64,000 nucleotides of DNA from Pseudonocardia broussonetiae (GCF_013155125.1 NZ_CP053564.1:5153501-5217500); one strand, 5' to 3'. Counted from the stretch's first letter, positions 1 through 9,401 are shown. Made by a program: numbers and translations. The notes: generated by a model not told the origin, from the sequence alone.

Positions 1-369
1 GTCGGCGAACGGCGCGGCCTGCGAGTCGCGGGGCCGGTCCTCGAAGTCGTCGAGGGTGGTCTCGGGCCGGCGCCCGCGCGAGCGGATCACGCTCAGTGCG
101 GCGTTGCGGGCGATCGTGAACACCCACGCCCCGAACGGGCAGCGGTGCTCGAAGCGGTGCAGGTTGCGCCAGACCGCGATCTGGCACTCCTGCAGGGCGT
201 CGGCGGCGTCGGTGCGGTTGCCGGTCAGCCGCAGGCACAGGGCGTGCGCCTGGCGCTCGGAGGCCTTCCAGAGGGCCTTGAACGCCTGCTGGTCACCCGC
301 CTGTGCGGCCCGGACCAGCGCGGCCTCGTCGCCGGCGTCGTCCGGGTCGGGGAACGGTCCCGTGGACAT
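1..369 (-). CDS. ECF-family RNA polymerase sigma factor (C-terminus lost at window edge)
   Basis: The 123 visible codons encode the N-terminal half of an extracytoplasmic-function sigma-70 protein. Region 2 is recognisable: a helix rich in AAQAGDQQAFKAL, then DAADALQECQIAVWRNLHRF and the region 2.4-like AWVFTIARNAALSVIRS segment that melts the -10 element. The ATG at 369 is preceded by AGGAGG. Region 4, which reads the -35 element, lies beyond base 1, so the gene is incomplete here. It is transcribed divergently from the acidic-protein/dynamin operon, about 100 bp away. This suggests, but does not prove, that it controls that operon. No anti-sigma gene is visible on this side. Confidence 0.9.
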   Translation of the reverse strand, partial: MSTGPFPDPDDAGDEAALVRAAQAGDQQAFKALWKASERQAHALCLRLTGNRTDAADALQECQIAVWRNLHRFEHRCPFGAWVFTIARNAALSVIRSRGRRPETTLDDFEDRPRDSQAAPFAD

Positions 370-467
370 CGTCCTCCTGAGGGCAGCCGGATCGGGTCGT
401 CAGAACACAGTTCGCGGCACAGCCGCGGATCGTTAGCCATAGTGGACCACGACGAACGGAGAAGGCG

Positions 468-857
468 ATGACCGACGACATGGTGTCCCGCGACGCCCTG
501 CGCGAAATGCTGTTCGACGGCGTCACCCCGCCGGACGGGTCCGACGCGATGTTCGAGCGCACCTTCGCCGCCGAGGGGGGCGACGGGTCGGAGCTGCTGC
601 CGCCCGACGGCTTCTTCGACGGCGGCGACGACGTCGACACCGACGACCCGGGCGACCTCGCGCTGTTCGAGGAGACCGACCCCGATGGCTCCGCCGACAC
701 CGACGGCCTGCCCGACGACCTCGTCCCGGCCGACGACCAGGGCGGCCACGACGGCGGTCACGACGCCGGTCACGACGGCGGGACCGACGACGCGCAGGAC
801 GGCACCGACCCGGGCGCCGACCCGCACCACCTCGGCGACCCCGGCACGGGCTGGTGA
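468..857 (+). CDS. Small highly acidic protein heading the dynamin operon
   Basis: The 129-residue product has no family I recognise. A short N-terminal part (residues 1-35) looks helical. The rest is low-complexity and rich in Asp and Gly, ending in a His/Asp/Gly repeat stretch (GGHDGGHDAGHDGG) that could bind divalent metal or simply be disordered. There is no signal peptide or membrane segment. Its stop overlaps the GTG of the first dynamin-like GTPase by 4 bp, so the two are translationally coupled. Its position matches that of IniB before IniA/IniC in mycobacteria, but I see no sequence resemblance to the IniB N-terminal domain. Confidence 0.75.
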   Translation: MTDDMVSRDALREMLFDGVTPPDGSDAMFERTFAAEGGDGSELLPPDGFFDGGDDVDTDDPGDLALFEETDPDGSADTDGLPDDLVPADDQGGHDGGHDAGHDGGTDDAQDGTDPGADPHHLGDPGTGW

Positions 858-2758
858 GCGGGGCCGACCCGCTCGCCGCACTGCGCGACCTCTGCCGCGG
901 CGGCGCGGCCCGGGCCCGCGACCCGCGCCTGCGCGCCGAGCTGGAGGCCGTCGGGCGCCAGCTGGACCGGCCGCTGCAGCTCGCGGTGGCCGGGGCGGTC
1001 AGCGCGGGCAAGTCGACGCTGATCAACGCGATGCTGCGGCGGTCGGTCGCACCGGCCGACGCGGGGGAGTGCACCCGCCTGGTCACCTGGTACGAGCACG
1101 GGGAGCGCGACGGCGTCGTGCTCGTCGAGTGCGTCGACGGGTCGGTGCGCCGGCTCGCGCTGCAGGACGGGCGGCTGCCCGCCGACCTCGGCGTCGACCC
1201 GTCGGCGGTGCTGCGGCTGCGCGTGCAGCTCGACGACCCGGCCCTGCGCACCGTCACGATCATCGACACGCCCGGGGTCAACACCGTCTCCGCGGACAAC
1301 GAGGAGGCCACCCGGCGGCTGCTGTTCGGCGACGCCGCCGCCGAGCACGCGCAGGCCCTGCTCTACGTCCTGCGCTACGTGCAGCGCTTCGACGCCGACA
1401 CCCTCGAGGAGTTCCGCGCGCTGTCCGCGGCGTGCGGGATGACCGCCGTCAACACGGCCGCGGTGCTCACCCAGATCGACCGCCGCGGCGACGGCGACGA
1501 GGACCCCTGGCCCACCGCACGGCGGCTCGTCGCGAAGGCGTCGGCCGACCTCGGCGGGCGCGTGCTCGACGTCGCCCCGGTGATCGGCCTGCTCGCCGAG
1601 ACCGCCCGCGGCAACCTGCTGGGCCCCGCCGAGGTCGACGCGCTGCGCGAGCTCGCTGCCCTGCCCCCCGACGAGCTCGACGACCTGCTGCTCGACCTCG
1701 ACGAGTTCACGACCGAGCCGTTCGGGCCGGTCGACCTGCCCACCCGCGCGGTCCTCGTCGCCCGCCTGCACCGCTACGGCATCCGCGAGGCCGTCGCCCG
1801 GCTGCGCCGGCGGCCCGCGACCGGGCCCGCCGAGCTGCACCGCTGGCTCGCCGGCTGCTCCGGCTACGGCGCCGACGTCTCGCCCGACAGCGGCACCGTC
1901 GTCTGGGAGGTGGAGAGCGGCGGCCCCGAGCTGCCGCGCACCCTGGCCGACGTGCTCGACCGCTTCGCCCGCCACGCCGGGCGCCTCAAGGCCTTCGCCG
2001 CGGTCGGGCGGCTGCGCGGGCTGACCCGGCACGAGGTCGATCCCGCCGACGCCGGGCTGGTCGCGGAGCTGCGCGAGGCCGTCGACGAGAACCGGCCCGT
2101 GGTCGCCGGGCTGCGCGGCCTGCGGATCCTCGCCGCCTGCGCCGCGCTCGGGCGCGGCCAGCTGCGCCTGGACGAGGAGATGACGGCCGAGCTGATGCGC
2201 CTGGCCCGCTTCGACGACCCCGCGGCCGGGCTCGGCCTGCCCCTGACCTGCACCGCCGCCGACGTGGTCGCGGCGGCCGGAGAGGCGTCGCGCCGGTGGC
2301 GGCGGGTCGTCGCGCTGGCCGGGCCGACCGTAGGCGGGCAGCGCGCCCGCGACGTCCTCGGCGCGCTCGAGGACATCGCGGCGGCCGCGCTCTCCACCGC
2401 GGGCGGCGCGCCCGTGCCGGCCCCGGTGCCCGTCGCCGCGCCCGTCACCGTGCCCGACCCGACCCGCCTGCACCGCAGGCCCGGCTGGACCGGGATCGAC
2501 CCCGACCGGCTCGACGCGCTCGCCGCATCGCCCCAGCTCGGGGAGCGGGAGCGGGCGGCCGTGGTGCGGCTGCGCGACTCGACCGGGCCCGGCGACGCCG
2601 CGGAGCCCGGCTCCGCGGCCGTGCTCGCCGCCCGGTTCCGGGTCCTGCTGCACCGGCCCCTGCCGGTCGCGGAACGGCGCGCCGTGCAGGCGGTCTGCGC
2701 GGTGCTGGAGGCGGTGGCGCTCGACCGGGCGCCGGTGCGCGAGGGGGCTGCGACGTGA
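854..2758 (+). CDS. Dynamin-like GTPase (first of tandem pair)
   Basis: The 634-residue protein carries a dynamin-type GTPase domain near its N-terminus: G1 P-loop GAVSAGKS (residues 47-54), G3 DTPG (138-141) and G4 TQID (206-209). Long Ala/Leu/Arg-rich helices follow, as in the stalk of bacterial dynamins. No strong membrane segment is visible, so it would depend on its partner for membrane contact. Bacterial dynamins (IniA/IniC, DynA/DynB, LeoA) usually occur as adjacent pairs and act in membrane remodelling, septation or envelope-stress tolerance. The GTG start is set by the 4-bp overlap with the upstream acidic gene. The function in this host is inferred from family and context. Confidence 0.88.
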   Translation: MSGADPLAALRDLCRGGAARARDPRLRAELEAVGRQLDRPLQLAVAGAVSAGKSTLINAMLRRSVAPADAGECTRLVTWYEHGERDGVVLVECVDGSVRRLALQDGRLPADLGVDPSAVLRLRVQLDDPALRTVTIIDTPGVNTVSADNEEATRRLLFGDAAAEHAQALLYVLRYVQRFDADTLEEFRALSAACGMTAVNTAAVLTQIDRRGDGDEDPWPTARRLVAKASADLGGRVLDVAPVIGLLAETARGNLLGPAEVDALRELAALPPDELDDLLLDLDEFTTEPFGPVDLPTRAVLVARLHRYGIREAVARLRRRPATGPAELHRWLAGCSGYGADVSPDSGTVVWEVESGGPELPRTLADVLDRFARHAGRLKAFAAVGRLRGLTRHEVDPADAGLVAELREAVDENRPVVAGLRGLRILAACAALGRGQLRLDEEMTAELMRLARFDDPAAGLGLPLTCTAADVVAAAGEASRRWRRVVALAGPTVGGQRARDVLGALEDIAAAALSTAGGAPVPAPVPVAAPVTVPDPTRLHRRPGWTGIDPDRLDALAASPQLGERERAAVVRLRDSTGPGDAAEPGSAAVLAARFRVLLHRPLPVAERRAVQAVCAVLEAVALDRAPVREGAAT

Positions 2759-2799
2759 GGGGCCGGGACGTGAGCGTGAGAGGGGCCGGGACGTGAGCG
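2757..2799 (+). repeat. Direct repeat duplicating the start region of the second dynamin gene
   Basis: A 20-bp sequence beginning GAGGGGCCGGGACGTGAGCG occurs at 2757-2776 and again at 2780-2799, a period of 23 bp. Each copy contains a GTGAGC start-like triplet. Only the second (GTG at 2793) opens the long frame; the first opens an eight-codon frame ending at 2796. It looks like a small local duplication of the translation start. Confidence 0.85.
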
Positions 2800-4670
2800 G
2801 AACGGTGGCCGGGGTGCTGCGGCTGGCCAACGAGGTGCACGGGCTGGCCAAGGCGGCGGGCCGGGAGGACCTGCGGCTGCCGCTGGCCGAGCAGGCCGGG
2901 CGCTGGAAGGACGCGACCACCACCGTCGTGCTCGCCGGGGCGCAGAAGCGCGGCAAGAGCCGGCTGCTCAACTGCCTGGTCGGGCACCCCGACCTGCTGC
3001 CCGTCGACGCCGACATCGCCACCCACACGCAGGTGGCCGTGACGCGCGGGCCCGAGCTCGAGGTGACGGTGCTGCGCACCGACGGCAGCCGCGTCGGGGT
3101 CGACCCCTCGGAGCTGCCCGCCTACGCCTCGGTGCTCGGCGACCCGGCCGTGCTGCGGGAGGTCACCGGCCTGGAGGTGACGATCGACGAGCCGCTGCTC
3201 GACGGGCTGCGCCTGGTCGACACCCCCGGCGTCGACAGCCTCACCCTGGGCCACCGCCACGCCACGATGGGCGCCCTGGCCCGCGCCGACGCCCTGCTGT
3301 TCGCCGTGAGCGCGCAGGACCAGCCGATCCTGCGCCACGAGCTGGAGTTCCTCGCCGAGGCCGCCGACCGGATCCTGTCGGTGGCGTTCGTGCTCACCAA
3401 GGTCGAGGACTCGACGTCGTGGCGCGAGCTGCTCCGCGAGAACAAGGAGCGGCTCACCCGGTTCTGCGGGCCGGACGGGCCGGGGCTCGCACCCGAGGTG
3501 GCGGCACGGCTGCTGGAGGCGCCGTGGCTGCCGGTGAGCGCGAAGCTCGGCGAGGCCGCGCTGTCGCTGGCGGCGGCCGGGCACACCGAGCGCGCGCAGG
3601 CCCGCCTGGAGCGCAGCGGCCTGCCCGGGCTGCGCCGGCACGTGCGGCGCTGCGCCGAGCGCCGCGAGCTGGTGCGCGCGGGTGGGGTGCTCGGGCTGGC
3701 CGTCGCGGGGATCCGGGCGCTGTCGGAGCCCGAGCAGGACCGCGCCGCCGCCGACGGGGACGACGGCGTCGAGACCCGCCGCGCCGCCGTCGAGGAGGAG
3801 CTGGCCCAGCTCGCCGCACTGCGCCGCGAGCGGCGCCGCCGCAGCATCGACCACCAGCTCATCGGCCGCCGGGTGGCCAACCGGGCCCGCGCGCGCCTGG
3901 ACGGCTACCGGCGCGGCTACGAGCGCGAGATCGGCGGCCTGACGACGCCCGCGGCCGTCACGGCGTACGCCGCGACGCTGCCCGAGAGCATCGAGCGGAC
4001 CCTCGGCGCCGCCTGGCAGGAGATCGCCGCCGACACCGAGCGCACCGTCTCCGAGGCGCTGCCCCGCTACCTCACCGAGATGGGCGTCGACCCCGGGGAG
4101 CTCGACCGCGTCGTCATGGAGGCCCCGGTCCGCGCGCCCGGGTCGCTGCAGGCCGAGGGGCCGGGTGGGAAGTTCGACGTCATCGGCGAGGGCGTCCCGG
4201 CGCTGATGATGGCCAGCAGCGTCGGGTTCCTGTCCTCGCACGTGTTCGTGGGCCTGGCGTTCGGGCTGTCGGTGCTCGCGCCGATCGCGCTGGGCGGGCT
4301 GCTGGCCGGCACGCTCCTCGCGCACCGGCGCCGCGTCGCCGAGGCCACCCGCAACCGCACCGCGCTCACCAAGGCCCTGGGCGACGCGTTCGGCGTGGCC
4401 ACCAACGAGATGACGGTGGCCGTCGAGCAGGCGGTGGCGGCGTGGCGCGGGGAGGCCGAGCACGCCGTCGACGCCGCCTTCGCGACCCGCCAGCAGGAGC
4501 TCGACGCCCGCCGCCGCGAGCTGGCCGGGCTGGCGGCCCAGGACGCCGCGGTCCGCCGCAAGGCCGCCGCGGCCGCGCAGGAGCGCCTCGACACCCTCGT
4601 GGAGGCCGAGCGGCGCGGCAAGGAGCTGTCCGTGGCGCTGGCGGCGGAGCTGAAGGCCGCGCCGGCCTGA
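2793..4670 (+). CDS. Dynamin-like GTPase (second of pair, with membrane hairpin)
   Basis: The 625-residue protein has a GTPase domain with P-loop GAQKRGKS (49-56), G3 DTPGVD and G4 TKVE, then coiled helical stalk regions. A hydrophobic stretch at roughly residues 468-510 (centred on FVGLAFGLSVLAPIALGGLL) could form a membrane-inserting hairpin or paddle, which the first GTPase lacks. Charged coiled coil returns at the C-terminus (EAERRGKELSVALAAEL). This pairing of a soluble and a membrane-inserting dynamin matches DynA/DynB and IniC/IniA arrangements. It lies 34 bp after the first GTPase in the same operon. The start lies in a duplicated region; the GTG at 2793 is the only one giving the full P-loop frame. 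Confidence 0.9.
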   Translation: MSGTVAGVLRLANEVHGLAKAAGREDLRLPLAEQAGRWKDATTTVVLAGAQKRGKSRLLNCLVGHPDLLPVDADIATHTQVAVTRGPELEVTVLRTDGSRVGVDPSELPAYASVLGDPAVLREVTGLEVTIDEPLLDGLRLVDTPGVDSLTLGHRHATMGALARADALLFAVSAQDQPILRHELEFLAEAADRILSVAFVLTKVEDSTSWRELLRENKERLTRFCGPDGPGLAPEVAARLLEAPWLPVSAKLGEAALSLAAAGHTERAQARLERSGLPGLRRHVRRCAERRELVRAGGVLGLAVAGIRALSEPEQDRAAADGDDGVETRRAAVEEELAQLAALRRERRRRSIDHQLIGRRVANRARARLDGYRRGYEREIGGLTTPAAVTAYAATLPESIERTLGAAWQEIAADTERTVSEALPRYLTEMGVDPGELDRVVMEAPVRAPGSLQAEGPGGKFDVIGEGVPALMMASSVGFLSSHVFVGLAFGLSVLAPIALGGLLAGTLLAHRRRVAEATRNRTALTKALGDAFGVATNEMTVAVEQAVAAWRGEAEHAVDAAFATRQQELDARRRELAGLAAQDAAVRRKAAAAAQERLDTLVEAERRGKELSVALAAELKAAPA

Positions 4671-4695
4671 GCCGTGCCCCCTGTCCGCGCCCCCC

Positions 4696-7146
4696 TCAGC
4701 GCCCGGGGACGCGGACGAGCAGGCCCGGGTCGGAGCAGGAGTCGCCCGGCGCGGCGCCGGGCACGTGCCGGGCCACCAGCGCGCCCGCCGCCCGCCCCAC
4801 CGGCTCCAGCCACCCGCGGGCGGCGGCGAGCACGCGGGTGCCCGCGCCGTCGGCCGCGACGAGCCGCGAGCCGCCCGCGCCGTCGCCGGTGCCCAGCAGC
4901 AGGGACTCGCCGTCGGCACGGACCCGCGGCGCCTCGTCCGGGCGGGCGCCCGCGGGGGAGCCGAGCAGCGAGGGGTAGCGGCCGAGCTCCCGGAGCCCGC
5001 CCTCGACGAGGGCGTGCACGGCGAGCCCGCGGCCGGGGGAGAGGCGGTCGACCGACACCGCGAACGGCTGGCGCCCGGCGACCGCCCACCGCGCGTCGCC
5101 CGCGGGCGGTCGCGGGAGGACCGGGCGGCGGTCGCCGCCCCGGAGGTCGGCGCCGCGCGGATCCGAGCGGTGCTCCAGCCCCGTCGCGGTGGCCAGCAGA
5201 CGCCGACCGCCCGCGGCGAGCACCTGCCGCACCGCGGCCTCCTCGCCCACCGGCGTGACCTCCCCGGCCGGGCCGACCAGCAGCAGCGTCTGCCGGCCGC
5301 CGCGGCCCAGCACCAGCGCCACCGAGCGGCCGTCGCCCAGCAGCGCGGGGACGGCGCTCCCGGAGCCGGTGGGGTCGAGCAGGCGGCGGGTGCCGTCGAC
5401 GTAGTCGAAGACGGCCGGACCCAGCGGCACCACCGGACCCGGCGTGCCCGCGCGCAGGGGCAGCACCTGCACCGCGAGCGACCCGGACTCCTCCAGCGGC
5501 CCGGTCATCCGCGTGTCCGGCGAGCGGAGCACCGCCCACGCGACGCCCCCCGCGGCCACCAGGAACGGGCGGTACGGCGTGGGGAGCTGCGTCGAGGTGC
5601 CGACGGAGAGGTCCGCGCCGAGCGTGTGGCAGTGCAGGGCGCCGTCGCGGCGCTCGGCGACCACGATCCCGCCCTCGGCGACCGCCCAGCCGACGAGCCG
5701 CCCGAACCGGATCTTGCGCTCGGCGCGCCCGCTGACCGGGTCGACGACCGAGATGCGGTGCCGCGCGGACGGGCCGTCGGGGGCGGACCACACGTAGAGC
5801 CGCCCGGCCACCACCCGGGCGTCGAGCACCGCGTCGGCCAGCGGCACGAGGTCGACGGGCGGGGCGGCGCCGGGCACGTCGGTGGCCACGGCGGGGCGGC
5901 GGGTGGGGCCGGTCGGGGCGACGGGGGCGGGTGTGCGGCCCTTCGGCCCGGCCGGTGCCTGCTCCGCGCGCGCCCGTCCGGCCGCGGCGGGCACCGGGAC
6001 GGCCGCACGCCCGGCGCCGGCCGGGGTGCCGGAGCCACCGCGCTCGGTCACCGGGGCGATGCCCGCGGCCGGTCCGGCCGTCGCCGCAGGACCGGGCGCG
6101 GCGATCCGACCGGCCAGCCGCGCCGCCCCCAGCGCCACGGCGCCCTTCGGGTCGGCCGGGACGCGGACGCGCTCGCCGTAGGCCCCGCGCAGCACCTGCT
6201 GCACCAGCGGGGTGCGGCTCGCGCCGCCGACGACCAGGACGGCGTCCACCGACGTGCCCCCGACGGTCTCGGCGAGCACCCGCGCGCTGCGCCGCACGTC
6301 GTCGGCGATGAGGTCGTCGAGCTCGGCGCGGGAGATGTGGACGTCGGCGTCGGCACCGGCGACGTACTGGCTCGCCGTCTCGAACGTCGACAGCGCCTCC
6401 TTCGCCAGCCGCGCCTCGGTGAGCAGGTCGGCCTCGGCCGCGAGCCGCGCGGGGTCGGTGGTCAGCTGCTCCCACCACTGCGGCGCGGCGTGCGCGAGCT
6501 GCCCGCCGAAGTGCCGGAAGACGAGCTGGTCGAAGACCTCGCCGCCGAGGTCGGGGTCGCCTCCCGGGCGCCCCGCCACGCGGAACCCACCGGGCTCGGG
6601 CACCAGCACCGTGGCGTCGAAGGTGACCCCGCCCAGGTCGTAGACGGCGACGGTCCCGGTGACCCCGTGCGCGACGGCCGCCGCGACGGGCTCGGGCACC
6701 AGCTCGACGTCGACGCGCGGCAGCACCCGCGCGGCGACCTCCCGCAGCTCGGCGAGCCGGTCGGGGGTCCACGCGGGCGGGTGGGTGAGGACGAGCCGGG
6801 CCGGGTCGGCGTCGTCGAAGCGACGGCGGCCCTCCTGCACGAACAGCGCCAGCAGCGCGGCGAGGGCGTCGACCGCGCTGACCGGGCGCCCGCCCAGCAG
6901 CATCGGCGCGCGCCCCACGTAGCGGCGGGGGTTGCGCTCGGCCCGGTCGGGCAGCCGCCCGACGGCGCGCTGCGCGTAGCTGCCGGCGACGAGCCGGGCG
7001 TCCTCGGTGAGCAGGACCGTGGTCGGGACGCGCGGCTCGCCGCCGACCTCGAGCAGCTCCGCGGCACCGTCGACGGCGACCGCACCCGCCGCGTAGCTGG
7101 TGCCGAGGTCGACGCCCAGGGCCCACGCCGGTGCCGCCGCCGTCAC
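4696..7146 (-). CDS. Hsp70-like ATPase fused to a propeller-like C-terminal half
   Basis: The 816-residue protein begins with an actin/Hsp70 ATPase fold: phosphate-1 GVDLGTSYAAGAV, phosphate-2 YDLGGVTFDATV and adenosine motif VVGGASRTPLVQQ, through about residue 345. The phosphate-2 loop has Val where DnaK has the third Gly of DLGGGT. There is no DnaK substrate-binding domain. A Pro/Ala-rich linker leads into beta-strand-rich sequence (for example VVAGRLYVWSAPDG, GWAVAEGGIVVAERRDG) that resembles a beta-propeller. The gene converges on the dynamin pair with a 25-bp gap. Hsp70-family proteins next to actinobacterial dynamin genes suggest one functional unit; the propeller assignment is inference. 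Confidence 0.88.
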   Translation of the reverse strand: MTAAAPAWALGVDLGTSYAAGAVAVDGAAELLEVGGEPRVPTTVLLTEDARLVAGSYAQRAVGRLPDRAERNPRRYVGRAPMLLGGRPVSAVDALAALLALFVQEGRRRFDDADPARLVLTHPPAWTPDRLAELREVAARVLPRVDVELVPEPVAAAVAHGVTGTVAVYDLGGVTFDATVLVPEPGGFRVAGRPGGDPDLGGEVFDQLVFRHFGGQLAHAAPQWWEQLTTDPARLAAEADLLTEARLAKEALSTFETASQYVAGADADVHISRAELDDLIADDVRRSARVLAETVGGTSVDAVLVVGGASRTPLVQQVLRGAYGERVRVPADPKGAVALGAARLAGRIAAPGPAATAGPAAGIAPVTERGGSGTPAGAGRAAVPVPAAAGRARAEQAPAGPKGRTPAPVAPTGPTRRPAVATDVPGAAPPVDLVPLADAVLDARVVAGRLYVWSAPDGPSARHRISVVDPVSGRAERKIRFGRLVGWAVAEGGIVVAERRDGALHCHTLGADLSVGTSTQLPTPYRPFLVAAGGVAWAVLRSPDTRMTGPLEESGSLAVQVLPLRAGTPGPVVPLGPAVFDYVDGTRRLLDPTGSGSAVPALLGDGRSVALVLGRGGRQTLLLVGPAGEVTPVGEEAAVRQVLAAGGRRLLATATGLEHRSDPRGADLRGGDRRPVLPRPPAGDARWAVAGRQPFAVSVDRLSPGRGLAVHALVEGGLRELGRYPSLLGSPAGARPDEAPRVRADGESLLLGTGDGAGGSRLVAADGAGTRVLAAARGWLEPVGRAAGALVARHVPGAAPGDSCSDPGLLVRVPGR

Positions 7147-7179
7147 GTGCCTCGCCCCCTCACCTGCGTCGTCCCGATC

Positions 7180-7237
7180 CGATCCTGCGCCACCCGATCC
7201 TGCGCCACCTCGATCCTGCGCTACCCCGATCCTGCGC
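7180..7237. repeat. Four tandem 11-bp iterons upstream of the Hsp70-like gene
   Basis: CGATCCTGCGC occurs exactly at 7180, 7195, 7211 and 7227, so the period is 15-16 bp. The array fills most of the 94-bp gap between the Hsp70-like start (7146) and the end of the exonuclease gene. It may be a multi-site operator for the Hsp70-like gene; no protein is identified. Confidence 0.85.
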
Positions 7238-7240
7238 GGT

Positions 7241-8227
7241 TCAGCGCGCCAGCGCCGCGCGCAGCCGCTCGACCGAGCTGCCGATGCCCCAGCGCTCGGC
7301 GAGGGCGTCGAGCCGGTCGGGGTCGACGGGCTCGGTGGGCAGGGCGTCGGGGCGGTCGAGGTGCACGTCGGCGTCGACGGCCACCCGCACCACCGGCTCC
7401 ACGACGGCCAGGTACGGCGCGGCCGCGACGAGCTTGGTGCGGACGGTGGCGCTGATCCGGTTGTCGCTGCGGTCCTCGATGGCGGCCCGCAGCTCGGCCC
7501 ACGAGTCGAAGCGGCCGACCAGCGTGGCCGCGGTCTTCGCGCCGACGCCGGGGACGCCGGGCAGCCCGTCGGAGGGGTCGCCGCGCAGCATCGCCATCTC
7601 CGCGTACGCCTCGCCGGCGCGCCCGACCGGCACCCCGTACTTCGCGGCCACCTCGGCCGGGCCGAGCAGCTCCGCCTTCGCCAGCCCGCGCCCGACGTAG
7701 AGCAGCCGGACCGCCGGGTCGCCGTCGCCGACGATCTGCATGAGGTCGCGGTCGCCGCTGACGGCCAGGACGTGGTCGGTCTTCTCGGTCGCGGCGAGGG
7801 TGCCGATGACGTCGTCGGCCTCGTAGCCCTCGGCGCCGCCGGTGGCGATTCCCGCCGCCTCCAGCACCTCCAGGATCAGCGGCACCTGCGGGGCGAGGGT
7901 GTCGGGCACCTCCTCCGGCACGCCCGCGGGCGCCGTGTCCGGCTCGCCCGGCACCCGGTGGGCCTTGTAGGTCGGGAGGGCGTCGACGCGGAACGCCGGG
8001 CGCCAGTCCAGGTCGAGGCAGGCGACGAGCCGCGTGGGGCGGTGCTCGGTGACCAGCCGCGACACCATGTCGGTGAAGCCGCGGACGGCGTTGACCGGCG
8101 TGCCGTCGGGGGCGGTCACCGACTCCGGCACGCCGTAGTAGGCCCGGAAGTACAGGCTCGCGGCGTCGAGCAGCATCAGCGACGGCGCGCGGTTGCTCCG
8201 GTGACTCGCTCCCAGGGGCTCGCTCAT
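7241..8227 (-). CDS. 5'-3' exonuclease (stand-alone PolA-type N-terminal nuclease)
   Basis: The 328-residue protein matches the 5' nuclease/flap endonuclease domain of DNA polymerase I without the polymerase. Metal-site motifs appear in order: [29 protein letters not shown] and SGDRDLMQ, followed by the helix-hairpin-helix [18 protein letters not shown]. Such free-standing nucleases remove RNA primers or process flaps alongside Pol I and are common in actinobacteria. The ATG at 8227 is chosen because upstream in-frame sequence is the antisense of the peptidase gene. Only 30 bp separate it from the divergent M24 peptidase, so the two share a promoter region. Confidence 0.95.
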   Translation of the reverse strand: MSEPLGASHRSNRAPSLMLLDAASLYFRAYYGVPESVTAPDGTPVNAVRGFTDMVSRLVTEHRPTRLVACLDLDWRPAFRVDALPTYKAHRVPGEPDTAPAGVPEEVPDTLAPQVPLILEVLEAAGIATGGAEGYEADDVIGTLAATEKTDHVLAVSGDRDLMQIVGDGDPAVRLLYVGRGLAKAELLGPAEVAAKYGVPVGRAGEAYAEMAMLRGDPSDGLPGVPGVGAKTAATLVGRFDSWAELRAAIEDRSDNRISATVRTKLVAAAPYLAVVEPVVRVAVDADVHLDRPDALPTEPVDPDRLDALAERWGIGSSVERLRAALAR

Positions 8228-8257
8228 GCGTGCAGCTTGCCGGATACCCTCCCGGGC

Positions 8258-9373
8258 ATGACAACGGCCGCGTTCGCCGACCGCATCCGTCGGGCCGGGC
8301 TCGTCGCCGCCGACCACGGCGCCGACGTCCTGCTCATCACCCCGGGCACCGATCTGCGGTACCTGCTGGGGATGACGGGGGAGTCCCACGAGCGGCTCAC
8401 CTGCCTCGTGCTGCCCGCCGAGGGCCACCTCGCCCCGCCCGCCCTGGTCGTGCCGCGGCTGGAGGCCCCCGGCCTCGCCGGGCTGGGGCTCGACGAGCTC
8501 GGCGTGGAGGTCGTCACCTGGACCGACTCCGAGGACCCGTACCTGCTGGTCAGCGACCTCGCCGGCGGGCCCACCCGGATGGCCGTGGCCGACGGGATGC
8601 CCGCGCGGCACGTGTTCGGCCTGCGCGACGTGTTCCCCGAGGTCGGGCAGGTCCTGGCCGGGCCGGTGATCCGCGAGCTGCGGATGCGCAAGGACGCCAC
8701 CGAGGTCGCCGAGCTGCGCGCCGCCGGTGCCGCGATCGACCGCGTGCACGCCCGCATGGGCGAGTTCCTGCAGGTCGGGCGCACCGAGGCCGAGATCGGC
8801 GAGCTGATCACCGCGGCGATCGTGGAGGAGGGGCACACCGGGGCGGCCTTCGTCATCGTCGGGTCCGGACCGCACGGCGCGAGCCCCCACCACGACGTCT
8901 CGGGCCGCACCGTCGAGCGCGGCGACGTCGTCGTCATCGACATCGGTGGCCCGCTGCCCAGCGGCTACAACTCCGACAGCACCCGCACCTACGCCGTCGG
9001 CGCCGAGCCGTCCGCCGACATCCGCGAGGCCTACGCCGTGCTGCAGGCCGCGCAGGAGGCCTCGGTGGCCGCGGTCCGCCCCGGCGTCACGGCCGAGTCG
9101 GTCGACGCCGCCGCCCGCGAGCCGATCACCGCCGCCGGACTGGGGAAGCAGTTCGTGCACCGCACCGGCCACGGCATCGGGCTCGACGTGCACGAGGAGC
9201 CCTACATCGTCGGCGGCAACACCCTCACCCTCGAGCCGGGCATGGCGTTCAGCGTGGAACCCGGCGTGTACCTCGACGGGGAGTGGGGCGCCCGCATCGA
9301 GGACATCGTGGTGGTCACCGAGGACGGCTGCGAGCGCCTCAACACCCGTCCGCGGGACCTCGTCGTCCTCTGA
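8258..9373 (+). CDS. M24-family metallopeptidase (Xaa-Pro aminopeptidase/dipeptidase type)
   Basis: The 371-residue protein has an N-terminal creatinase-type domain (to about residue 130) and a pita-bread catalytic domain. The five dinuclear-metal ligands are all visible: D228 (VVIDIGG), D240 (SDSTRTY), H305 ([13 protein letters not shown]), E334 (FSVEPGVY) and E348 (RIEDIVV). It should cleave X-Pro bonds in cytoplasmic peptides, as PepP/PepQ enzymes do. A TACCCT hexamer at 8245-8250 ends seven bases before the ATG, as expected for a leaderless transcript. The gene diverges from the 5'-3' exonuclease. Confidence 0.95.
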   Translation: MTTAAFADRIRRAGLVAADHGADVLLITPGTDLRYLLGMTGESHERLTCLVLPAEGHLAPPALVVPRLEAPGLAGLGLDELGVEVVTWTDSEDPYLLVSDLAGGPTRMAVADGMPARHVFGLRDVFPEVGQVLAGPVIRELRMRKDATEVAELRAAGAAIDRVHARMGEFLQVGRTEAEIGELITAAIVEEGHTGAAFVIVGSGPHGASPHHDVSGRTVERGDVVVIDIGGPLPSGYNSDSTRTYAVGAEPSADIREAYAVLQAAQEASVAAVRPGVTAESVDAAAREPITAAGLGKQFVHRTGHGIGLDVHEEPYIVGGNTLTLEPGMAFSVEPGVYLDGEWGARIEDIVVVTEDGCERLNTRPRDLVVL

Positions 9374-9401
9374 GGCTGCCCCACCTCCTCCGCGGCCCGG
9401 C

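Noticed and set aside
770..3079. Long minus-strand open frame (over 700 codons) across the dynamin genes
   Set aside because: It is antisense to two clearly coding GTPase genes, has Ala/Arg/Gly-rich low-complexity translation with no domain, and results from the absence of stops in high-GC DNA.
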